Source: Bacteroidota bacterium (GTDB taxonomy: Bacteria > Bacteroidota > Bacteroidia > Bacteroidales > VadinHA17). From it: DNA of 64,000 nucleotides. The DNA is taken from assembly GCA_016718875.1 (NCBI GenBank), contig JADKBL010000024.1:1-64000 (forward strand), given 5' to 3'. The notes beneath the pieces are model-generated. The model was not told where the DNA came from. It saw nothing but the letters and a program-made list of their open reading frames with translations, and did not search any database. Numbering within the stretch: position 1 is the stretch's first letter; each line of letters opens with the position of its first letter. Shown here piece by piece: positions 53,260 through 61,530 of this stretch. The translations under genes and the position numbers were made by a program.

Positions 53260-53345
53260 AACAATTTCTTTGTAAAAAGCTTTTAATAATTAGTCCAACA
53301 TATTTTTTTCAGTATGAGAATTTTAAAATTCCGGGAGGGCTTACT

Positions 53346-54434
53346 ATGCAAAAACTGATCCTGACATTTATTGTGTTATTCATTTCACAGTTACAGGGTT
53401 ATGCTCAGGCAAAAGTTACATTGCCTGATGGTCTCTTTGCAGTATTTAATACAAATAAGGGACAAATAATTGTTAATCTGGATTACAGGACAACACCAAT
53501 GACTGTAGCAAACTTTGTTGGTCTTGCAGAGGGTACAATAAAGAACAAAACTTATACTCAGGAAATACCTTTCTTCAATGGCTCAATCTGGCACCGGGTT
53601 GTGAAAGGACATGTCATTCAGGGAGGTGAGCCATCTGTGGTAGCTGATCCTGCTAACCAGGAAGAGAGTTCAACCGGTTATGAGATCCCCAATGAGATAT
53701 CACATCTGAGTCATAATAAAGCCGGTATGATCGGTATGGCCAATGGCGGTCCGCATACCAACACATGCCAGTATTATATCACACTTGCTGACCGTTCATA
53801 TCTTGATGGAAATTATACCCTGTTTGGAGAGGTCTTCGATGGAATGGATGTTGTTAACAGGATTGAACAGGGAGATACAACATTCTCAATATCAATTGTA
53901 AGGGTGGGAGATGAGGCAAAACACTTCATTGTGAACGATAAAACATTTGATGATCTTGTTTCAACGCAGTGGACGAAAGTAAATTTTGAAAAACAGAAGA
54001 GAATTGCAGCAGATAATAAATTTATTTCAGATAGGTATCCCGGACTCATTGAATCTCCTTCAGGACTCAGATACAAAGTTGAAGTTACCGGAAGTGGCAG
54101 CAAACCTGCAGATGGTCAGGTGGTGAATCTTAGCTATGAAGGACTTCTTACGAACGGAGTGAAGTTTGTCAGCTCATCAGAGGGTAAACCAATGGACGGT
54201 GATAAGGCTGAATCATTCAATCATATGATAGGAACAGATGGATTGGTAAAGGGCCTTGAAGAAGGCCTGAAAAATATGAAATCAGGGGAGAGAAGAATTC
54301 TTGTAATACCGGGTGACCTTGGTTACGGGCTTAATTCAGGCTATTATGGAAGGGAAATTCCCGGTAAGAAAAGACTTGTCATTTCACCGGGCGAAATACT
54401 GATTATGAATGTAAGCCTGAATAAGTTGAATTGA
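53346..54434 (+). CDS. Peptidyl-prolyl isomerase: cyclophilin plus FKBP fusion, exported
   Basis: A 362-residue protein with a signal peptide (MQKLILTFIVLFISQLQGYAQA). Residues about 25-200 form a cyclophilin domain: NKGQIIVNLDYRTTPMTVAN, IWHRVVKGHVIQGGEP, GMANGGPHTNTCQYYITLAD and YTLFGEVFDGMDVV. Residues about 250-360 form an FKBP domain with GSGSKPADGQVVNLSYEGLL and VIPGDLGYG followed by FKBP-like IPGKKRL. Both families fold prolines in the periplasm. Two isomerase domains in one chain is a Bacteroidota habit. It is next to proteases, perhaps for secreted-protein quality control. Confidence 0.92.
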   Translation: MQKLILTFIVLFISQLQGYAQAKVTLPDGLFAVFNTNKGQIIVNLDYRTTPMTVANFVGLAEGTIKNKTYTQEIPFFNGSIWHRVVKGHVIQGGEPSVVADPANQEESSTGYEIPNEISHLSHNKAGMIGMANGGPHTNTCQYYITLADRSYLDGNYTLFGEVFDGMDVVNRIEQGDTTFSISIVRVGDEAKHFIVNDKTFDDLVSTQWTKVNFEKQKRIAADNKFISDRYPGLIESPSGLRYKVEVTGSGSKPADGQVVNLSYEGLLTNGVKFVSSSEGKPMDGDKAESFNHMIGTDGLVKGLEEGLKNMKSGERRILVIPGDLGYGLNSGYYGREIPGKKRLVISPGEILIMNVSLNKLN

Positions 54435-54515
54435 GCTGATCAATAATAGGTTAATCTTTATTATATTGCCCGCAGAATAATTTAGAAAACACTTATTTAC
54501 AGAAATCTAAAGCAT

Positions 54516-55637
54516 ATGTTGTTAGGTATCCTGAAGGAGACAGGCACAGAGAACAGGGTGGCGATGCTGCCTGGTGAAGTGACTGTACTTAAAAAACTTG
54601 GTCTTGAGGTAGTTGTCGAAAAGGGGGCTGGAGAAAAAGCATTTGCCTCTGACAGTTCTTACAAGAAAGCTGGTGCTGAAGTTGCTGATCGAATGGATGT
54701 TATCTCAAGGTCCGCAATACTGCTTTCGGTAAACGCTCCTGTTTCTGATAATAACAACTTCAGGGAAGGCCAGATAATCTGTTCTGTACTTAATCCGGTT
54801 GAAAACAGGGACTGGCTCGAAAATGCCAGGCAGAAAGGTCTTTCTGTTCTGGCTCTCGATATCGTACCCAGGACAACCAGGGCTCAGTCGATGGATATCC
54901 TTTCCTCAATGGCAACTGTTTCAGGTTATAAAGCAGTACTTGAAGCAGCATCACTGCGGCCCCGTTTTTTCCCGATGTTTATGTCTGCAGGCACAATCAA
55001 GCCGGCAAGGGTCCTTATACTCGGGGCTGGTGTTGCAGGGCTGCAGGCTGTTGCTACTGCCAGGAAGCTGGGGGCAATTGTTGAAGTATTCGATGTAAGA
55101 TCAGCTGTAAAAGAAGAGGTTAAAAGTCTGGGAGGAAAGTTTATTGAGGTTGAAGGTGCTAAAGAAGATGCCGCTGCCGGAGGTTATGCCGTAGAGCAGA
55201 CTGAAGAGTTCAAAAAGAAACAGCAGGATCTTATACAGCAAAGAGCAATGGCGGCTGATGTAATTATTGCCACTGCCCAGATCCCCGGGAGAAAGGCACC
55301 TGTACTTGTACTTAAGGATACAGTCCTGAATATGAATCCGGGATCAGTAATAATAGACCTTGCAGCCTCTACAGGCGGCAACTGTGAACTTACAGAGAAC
55401 GGTAAAAAAGTTGTAATTAATGGAGTTACTATAATAGGAAAATCGGATTATCCTTCCGACATGTCATCCGATGCAAGCAAGATGTTCGGTAATAATATTA
55501 TTAACCTTATTAAGATAATGATTGATAAGGAGGGTAAGATAGTCCTGAATCTGTCCGATGATATTATCAGCGGAACAATGGCAGTCCATGGACGGGAATA
55601 TATCAGCGCCCGGGTCAAACAGATGTTAAACCTCTAA
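54516..55637 (+). CDS. pntA: NAD(P) transhydrogenase subunit alpha, soluble part
   Basis: A 373-residue NAD(H)-binding subunit of the proton-pumping transhydrogenase, related to alanine dehydrogenase. Landmarks: start LLGILKETGTENRVAMLPGE, RTTRAQSMDILSSMATVSGY, the dinucleotide motif VLILGAGVAGLQAVATARKLG and GGNCELTENGK. It forms a three-gene unit with pntAB and pntB (gaps of 12 and 33 bases). The split alpha subunit is typical of many bacteria. The enzyme uses the proton gradient to make NADPH from NADH. Confidence 0.95.
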   Translation: MLLGILKETGTENRVAMLPGEVTVLKKLGLEVVVEKGAGEKAFASDSSYKKAGAEVADRMDVISRSAILLSVNAPVSDNNNFREGQIICSVLNPVENRDWLENARQKGLSVLALDIVPRTTRAQSMDILSSMATVSGYKAVLEAASLRPRFFPMFMSAGTIKPARVLILGAGVAGLQAVATARKLGAIVEVFDVRSAVKEEVKSLGGKFIEVEGAKEDAAAGGYAVEQTEEFKKKQQDLIQQRAMAADVIIATAQIPGRKAPVLVLKDTVLNMNPGSVIIDLAASTGGNCELTENGKKVVINGVTIIGKSDYPSDMSSDASKMFGNNIINLIKIMIDKEGKIVLNLSDDIISGTMAVHGREYISARVKQMLNL

Positions 55638-55649
55638 TAATCTAAACTA

Positions 55650-55952
55650 ATGGAGAATATAATGCAATTCTTCCTGGAACACAGAGAAGCAATTTTTATA
55701 GTGATATTGTCAATATTTCTGGGAATTGAGGTGATAAGCCATGTGCCTGCAATACTCCATACTCCGCTTATGTCAGGTGCAAATGCAATTCATGGAGTTG
55801 TAATAATAGGAGCAATAATTGTACTTGGCCATGCCGATTCAACGGGAGCCGTTATCCTTGGATTTCTGGCTGTTATACTTGGAACCCTCAATGTGGTCGG
55901 GGGATTTGTCGTCACAGACAGAATGCTTGAGATGTTTAAGAAAAAGAAGTAA
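55650..55952 (+). CDS. pntAB: NAD(P) transhydrogenase subunit alpha, membrane part
   Basis: A 100-residue protein with three membrane helices (IFIVILSIFLGIEVISHVP, NAIHGVVIIGAIIVLGHA, LGFLAVILGTLNVVGGFVV). The segment EVISHVPAILHTPLMSGANAI followed by the helices and the end FVVTDRMLEMFKKK is diagnostic of PntAB. It carries part of the proton channel. It starts 12 bases after pntA. Confidence 0.95.
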   Translation: MENIMQFFLEHREAIFIVILSIFLGIEVISHVPAILHTPLMSGANAIHGVVIIGAIIVLGHADSTGAVILGFLAVILGTLNVVGGFVVTDRMLEMFKKKK

Positions 55953-55985
55953 TCAGAAAGACTTATTTAATTTAAATTCAGCAGA

Positions 55986-57422
55986 ATGAACGATATCTCC
56001 CAATTCACGGCTGGCATCACTATCCTTGAGGTAACTTATGTTGTCGCATCTGTTCTGTTCATTATAGGATTGAAAATGTTAAGCCACCCCTTAACAGCGC
56101 GCAGAGGAAATACTCTCGCAGCTTTTGGTATGGGCTTCGCAATTGTTGCAACTATTGTTTTTCACAGGAAAGATGGCGAACCTATAAAAAATATACCTCT
56201 GATACTATCAGCTATTGCGATAGGTACAGCAATAGGATGGATCATAGCCAGAAAGGTAAAAATGACTGCAATGCCTCAGCTTGTATCCTTCTTCAACGGG
56301 ATGGGAGGCGCCGCTGCTGCGCTTATTTCTATGATGGAATTTCCACATGTAAGTCCGGAATTAATTGCTGAGTCAGGAATGGCTAATGGTGAGGTACTTG
56401 CTATACTTCTTGGTCTTCTTATCGGGACAGTATCATGGGCAGGAAGTATGATTGCATACGGGAAGCTCGACGGGTGGATAGGTGACCTGAGAGTGAAGGC
56501 AATGAAGTATGTTAACCTGGCTATACTGGCTGTGCTTATAGGGATGATAGTGTTCATAATGACCCGTGATGTTCAGGCCAGCAGTGAGCTTACACCACTG
56601 ATTTACATAATGTTTGCAATTGCAGTTGTATATGGTGTACTGTTTGTAATGCCGATCGGTGGCGCTGATATGCCGGTTGTTATTTCACTCCTGAACTCTT
56701 TTACAGGGGTGGCTGCAGCAATGGGTGGATTCCTTTATAATAATCAGGCCATGCTTACCGGCGGTATACTTGTTGGTTCTGCAGGTACAATACTCACAGT
56801 ACTGATGTGCAAGGCCATGAACCGTTCTCTTCTGAATGTAATCGTAGGAGTGTTCGGAGGGGGAGGAGAGTCTAATATAGTTGCAGGCGGATCAATAAAG
56901 GAGATATCTTTAAGTGATGCTGCAGTGCTTCTAAGTTATTCAAAGAAAGTGGTTATAGTTCCGGGTTACGGACTGGCAGTTGCCCAGGCTCAGCATATCT
57001 GTCATGAGCTTGACAAGCTGCTTGAAGAGAAGGGAGTGGAGGTTAAATATGCTATTCATCCTGTTGCAGGAAGGATGCCGGGACATATGAATGTTTTGCT
57101 TGCAGAAGCTGATGTTCCATATGAGCAGCTTATTGAGAGTGATGAAATTAATCCTGACCTTCCAAATACTGATGTTCTTGTAGTTATTGGTGCTAATGAT
57201 GTTGTCAATCCTGCCGCAGAGGATGATCCTTCAAGTCCGATTTTTGGGATGCCTATTATCAAGGCCCGTGATGCAAGGAATATAATTGTAATGAAGCGGG
57301 GAATGGGTAAGGGGTATGCTGCAATTGAAAACCTCCTGTTCTTTAACGATAAAACCAGGATGCTCTTTGGAGATGCAAAAGGTACTTTGCAAAATCTGGT
57401 AAACGAAGTAAAAAGCTTATAG
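55986..57422 (+). CDS. pntB: NAD(P) transhydrogenase subunit beta
   Basis: A 478-residue subunit with about nine membrane helices and a C-terminal NADP(H)-binding domain. The membrane part has HPLTARRGNTLAAFGMGFA and QLVSFFNGMGGAAAALISM; the soluble part has VVIVPGYGLAVAQAQHICHE, the NADP-binding KYAIHPVAGRMPGHMNVLLA and VVIGANDVVNPAAEDDPSSP. All core motifs are present. Together with PntA and PntAB it makes the full enzyme. Aminopeptidase P follows 19 bases after. Confidence 0.95.
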   Translation: MNDISQFTAGITILEVTYVVASVLFIIGLKMLSHPLTARRGNTLAAFGMGFAIVATIVFHRKDGEPIKNIPLILSAIAIGTAIGWIIARKVKMTAMPQLVSFFNGMGGAAAALISMMEFPHVSPELIAESGMANGEVLAILLGLLIGTVSWAGSMIAYGKLDGWIGDLRVKAMKYVNLAILAVLIGMIVFIMTRDVQASSELTPLIYIMFAIAVVYGVLFVMPIGGADMPVVISLLNSFTGVAAAMGGFLYNNQAMLTGGILVGSAGTILTVLMCKAMNRSLLNVIVGVFGGGGESNIVAGGSIKEISLSDAAVLLSYSKKVVIVPGYGLAVAQAQHICHELDKLLEEKGVEVKYAIHPVAGRMPGHMNVLLAEADVPYEQLIESDEINPDLPNTDVLVVIGANDVVNPAAEDDPSSPIFGMPIIKARDARNIIVMKRGMGKGYAAIENLLFFNDKTRMLFGDAKGTLQNLVNEVKSL

Positions 57423-57441
57423 CTAAAATACTATAAATCAG

Positions 57442-59229
57442 ATGAGTCTTTTCCTCAAACGACTTGGCGCTTTGCGAAAGTCGATGAAAAAGAGCAAGAT
57501 TGATGTGTATCTTATTCCGTCATCTGATCCTCATTCAGGGGAATATATTCCTGATCACTGGCGGACAATTCAATGGCTGACCGGTTTTACAGGATCTGCT
57601 TCAACAATAGCTGTTACAGGAAAATTTGCCGGACTGTGGACCGATTCACGATATTTTATACAGGCTGAAGAACAGCTTCTGGGGAGCAGTTTCACACTAA
57701 TGAAGCCACTTGATAAGGAATCGGGAGATATAAATGCATGGCTTAAAGAAAATGCCCGGGAGGGAATCAGAATTGGTTTTGACGGCAGACTGTTTTCAGT
57801 TTCAAGGTATCGTAGTCTTGAATTATCACTGAAAGATAAAAATGTAAAAATTGTTGCCGGTTGTGACCTGATACGTGATATATGGGAAGAAAGACCCTTA
57901 ATGCCTGAATTTATGGCATTTGAGCACGATATTAAGTATTCCGGTATCATCAGGAGGGAGAAAATAGAAAAAGTCAGGGAAAAAATGAAGTCAGGGTGTA
58001 TAAATTATCATCTGCTGACTTCTCCTGATGATATTATGTGGCTCCTGAACATTCGTGGCAGAGATGTTAAATACACTCCGGTGCTTTCCTCTTTTGCCAT
58101 TATAACAGAGGAACAGGTACTGCTGTTTGCTGATGAGAAAAAGATACCTTTTAAAATGGCAATGGAATTTGATAAGCAGGAAATTGTTTTGCTTCCGTAT
58201 GAAGAGACAGCATCAGTTCTTACAAGCCTGACTGAAGGATCCATTCTTATTACTCCTTCCACAATATCAGCAGCTCTTTATAAATCAATACCGAAAGGTT
58301 TGAAAATAAAGGAAGATATTAGTATTGTCACCAGGCTAAAAAGTGTAAAGAACAAAACCGAGATACAGAATATCGAAAAAGTAATGGTTAAGGATGGGGT
58401 GGCGCTTACAAAGTTCTGGTTCTGGTTTGATAATAATATTGGTAAAGAAGAAATTACAGAACTCTCCCTGGCAGCCAGGCTTGAAGAATTCCGGTCGATG
58501 CAGGAAAATTACCTGTTCCCCAGTTTCTCAACAATCGCCGCTTTCAATGAACATGGAGCTCTTCCTCATTACAGTGCATCAGAGAATAGTAATTCAAAGA
58601 TATCCGGTAATGGACTTTTATTGGTTGATTCAGGAGGCCAGTACCTTGATGGAACAACCGATATTACAAGAACTATCGCCATAGGAAGGATTACTTCTCA
58701 GCAGAAAAAGGATTTTACACTGGTACTGAAGGGGATGATAAGCCTGGCATCAGCTAAATTTCCATCAGGTACAAAGGGGGTTCAGCTCGATATCCTTGCA
58801 CGCCGGCCTCTCTGGGAGCATGGACTCAATTATGGTCATGGAACAGGCCACGGCGTGGGTTACTGCCTGAATGTTCATGAGGGTCCTCAGAGCATAAGCC
58901 CGGGAGCAAATCCCGATTCAAGGAATGTAATTGAACCCGGAATGCTGATTTCAGATGAGCCTGCCATTTACAGGGAAGGAGAGTATGGGATCAGAACCGA
59001 AAACCTGATTCTCTGTTACGAAGATGAAGAGACAGAGTTCGGAAAGTTCCTGCGGTTTGAAACAGTATCCCTTTGTTATATTGATAAAAAGCTCATTGAT
59101 AAAGCATTGCTTGAACCATTTGAAATCGAATGGCTGAATAATTATCATTCAGAAGTCTATAATAAGCTGAAATCTTTCCTTAATCCGGAGGAAAGGGAGT
59201 GGCTTAAAGAAAAAACATCTTTTATTTAA
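57442..59229 (+). CDS. Aminopeptidase P family (M24B) metallopeptidase
   Basis: A 595-residue cytoplasmic Xaa-Pro aminopeptidase of the long, three-domain type. The two creatinase-like N-terminal domains cover about residues 1-310. The catalytic 'pita-bread' domain has the metal ligands in DSGGQYLDGTTDITRT (two Asp), GHGTGHGVGYCLNVHEG (His), ISDEPAIYREGEYGIRTENL (Glu) and a last Glu. It removes N-terminal residues before proline and complements the secreted peptidases encoded nearby. A repeat follows its stop codon. Frame intact. Confidence 0.94.
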   Translation: MSLFLKRLGALRKSMKKSKIDVYLIPSSDPHSGEYIPDHWRTIQWLTGFTGSASTIAVTGKFAGLWTDSRYFIQAEEQLLGSSFTLMKPLDKESGDINAWLKENAREGIRIGFDGRLFSVSRYRSLELSLKDKNVKIVAGCDLIRDIWEERPLMPEFMAFEHDIKYSGIIRREKIEKVREKMKSGCINYHLLTSPDDIMWLLNIRGRDVKYTPVLSSFAIITEEQVLLFADEKKIPFKMAMEFDKQEIVLLPYEETASVLTSLTEGSILITPSTISAALYKSIPKGLKIKEDISIVTRLKSVKNKTEIQNIEKVMVKDGVALTKFWFWFDNNIGKEEITELSLAARLEEFRSMQENYLFPSFSTIAAFNEHGALPHYSASENSNSKISGNGLLLVDSGGQYLDGTTDITRTIAIGRITSQQKKDFTLVLKGMISLASAKFPSGTKGVQLDILARRPLWEHGLNYGHGTGHGVGYCLNVHEGPQSISPGANPDSRNVIEPGMLISDEPAIYREGEYGIRTENLILCYEDEETEFGKFLRFETVSLCYIDKKLIDKALLEPFEIEWLNNYHSEVYNKLKSFLNPEEREWLKEKTSFI

Positions 59230-59276
59230 TACTCTGTGTCTCTCAGTGAGCCTTTGCGCCACTCTGTGTCAGTTCT
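59230..59276. repeat. CTCTGTGTC repeat between convergent genes
   Basis: ACTCTGTGTCTCTCAGTGAG and ACTCTGTGTCAG are two copies of the CTCTGTG word. They belong to the family at 151-239 and 61412-61529 and lie between convergent pepP-like and GH127-like genes. Confidence 0.6.
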
Positions 59277-59282
59277 TATTTT

Positions 59283-61338
59283 TTATCTGATAACATCTTC
59301 CATCAGTGTTACATCCATAACCGGAAATTCAGTAATCCTGAGTCTTGAACAACCATAGGGAACAAGCTCAATTATCTCAGGATCGCCTTCCGGAACAACA
59401 GGACTAAGCGGCGGAACATCAGCAGAATTGTTTTTCATGGTCCAGGAAGGTATCCTGATTCCTCTTGCTCTGATGATTATGGGTGCATCACCAAGCGATG
59501 AAATGTATTTTGCGGAATCAGGTGACCATATCATATCTCCTTTATCGGCGAAGGGAAGACTGCCAACCTCTTTTTCTTCAAGCTTTATGCCTCTCATCGG
59601 ATTTCTCATATCTATCAGCAGTCCGTAATTCCACGGACTTTTTGGTGAGATTTCCCAATCTACACTTCCCTTATATCCGAAATTGTCATAATTGATCTTC
59701 ACACTTTTGAATTCTTTCTCCATTCTGAGAGAGAAATAGAGAGGTCCGCGAAGAAGAGATACAGAATTATTATATTTTCTCTCAAATCTTAAATCCATGG
59801 GGATCTCCATTATGATCTGATCTCCGTTTTTCCATTTCTCAGTAAGTTTAATCCAGCTCAATTCACGGTAAACCACTGTTTTGCCTTTGTACGTAACTTT
59901 AACCGAATCAGCCCAGCCCGGAATTCTTAATTCAAGTGGAAATTTTATAGGTTGTTCTGTTGAAATTGTAAAGGAGATATGTCCGTTGAAAGGATAGTTG
60001 GTCTCCTCTGCAATAGTTATCTCTTTTCCTTTTCCTACTCTTGCTTTCAGAACAGATGGGCCATATGCAACAACTGCAATGCCATTGTCATTCGTTGCCA
60101 TCCACATGCTTTCAACAAATTTGGGCCATCCCTGGTGCATGTTTGCCAGGCAGCATGCAAAATTGGGCATAAGTCCGTAAATGTTTGAGTAATCACCATT
60201 GGTGCTCCAGTCTCTTTTTGTTCCTGAAACCAGCACCTGGTTTGACTGCTGATCATACTGATGTGCCCAGTAGTCAGGAGTTGTTGTGCCGGGTAATGCG
60301 TTGTAGGTCAGTAGTTCCAGTCTGTCGGCAAGGGCATTGTCACCAAAAAATGGCATAAAGTTCTCCAAGTGAGAACATATACTCTACAACAGAACATAAT
60401 TCGGTTCCCTGTGACGGACTTTTTCCTGAAAGGTGTTCATCACCTGAAAATCTTCCTCCAGCCTGGCCATGGTTAATATCATATTTTTTAATACCTGCAT
60501 AAACAGCATTCTTATACCGAATATCCTTCGATTGCTGATACCATAATCCGGGATATTTAATTGCCATGGCATTATTGACCACATGTGCAGTAAGTCCTAC
60601 AGGACCCCAGTCAAGAGGAATCTTTTTATCAACTGAAGCGGCAGAATCCCAGGGAAATTTTTCATAGTAGGATGTCCAGTCTGAGCTGTTTTTCTGTATT
60701 GATTCAATAGTTTCAAGGATCCATTTTTCTCCGGTTTGGCGATAGAGCCAGTAGCCGGTAACAGCATTTTCCATTGCTCTTACTCCCCTCCAGTCCTTAT
60801 CGGGCCAATCGGGTTGTGTGTCATGCAGGTATCTGAAATATTTTATTAAGACATTAATTGCATTTGTATCACCGGTGGCTTCATAATACTGCATCAGAGC
60901 CTTATTGGCCACTGCCAGAGGCCAGCGGTCCTTATTTTTAGAAGGTCCGTACCAGCCTGAATCACTGCTGCTTGCAATAATTGGTTCGATCCATTCTCTG
61001 ACTTTTTCCTTAAGTCTATCATCATCGAGGAGGTAAGCTAGAGGCACCAGACCATCAAGGAAATATGGGCCACGTTCCCATGCTTCACCTTCACCTCCAC
61101 GCCATGAAGAATTTACAAGATCTGGCCAGAAATCATCAATATTACCTGTCAGACCTTCAGCCTGAGCTTCAAGCTGAGATTTAAGCCATCCGGCAGGTTT
61201 TACTGACCCCAGAGGCAGTTTGATATAAGCATTTGTAAATAATGGCTCAGGATTATTATTATAATTTACATTGCCTTTCTTGTCAGCGCAACTGTAAATT
61301 AATATTCCGGTAACGAGCAGAAAGATAAGTTTCTTCAT
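59283..61338 (-). CDS. GH127-like (DUF1680) beta-L-arabinofuranosidase lipoprotein (frameshift)
   Basis: About 684 residues after repair, with lipobox LIYSC at residues 13-17 (mature Cys 17). The catalytic (alpha/alpha)6 barrel spans about residues 40-500, with GWLKSQLEAQAEGLTG near the start. The GH127 zinc site is visible: TELCSVVE (Glu and Cys) and FACCLANMHQGWPKF (Cys-Cys), matching the Glu-x-Cys and Cys-Cys ligands of HypBA1. The frame breaks at 60365-60366, where one extra base separates YMFSL from ENFMPFFGD; removing it joins the two open frames. Substrate may be an L-arabinofuranoside, but other sugars are known in this clan. Not clustered with other glycan genes. Confidence 0.9.
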
Positions 61339-61411
61339 ATAATTCAGGCTTGTATTATTACATATGGAATTAAGACCATAAATGTATAAAACTTTGACGA
61401 AAACCTGATTA

Positions 61412-61529
61412 TAACCACAAAGGGCACAAAGATAAATTAGATCGCAAAGAACACAGAGTTTATTTTGTAATAACTTTTTACTCTGTGATCTCTGTGTTAC
61501 CTCTGTGTTCTCTGTGGTAAAAAGGGTTT
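61412..61529. repeat. ACAGAG/CTCTGT inverted repeat between GH127 and permease genes
   Basis: Left arm of CCACAAAGG, GGCACAAAG and ACACAGAG words (61415-61458) faces a right arm with CTCTGTGATCTCTGTGTTACC and CTCTGTGTTCTCTGTGG (61481-61517). The T-rich centre could form a loop. It fills the 190-base gap between the two minus-strand genes. Confidence 0.65.
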
Positions 61530-61530
61530 T

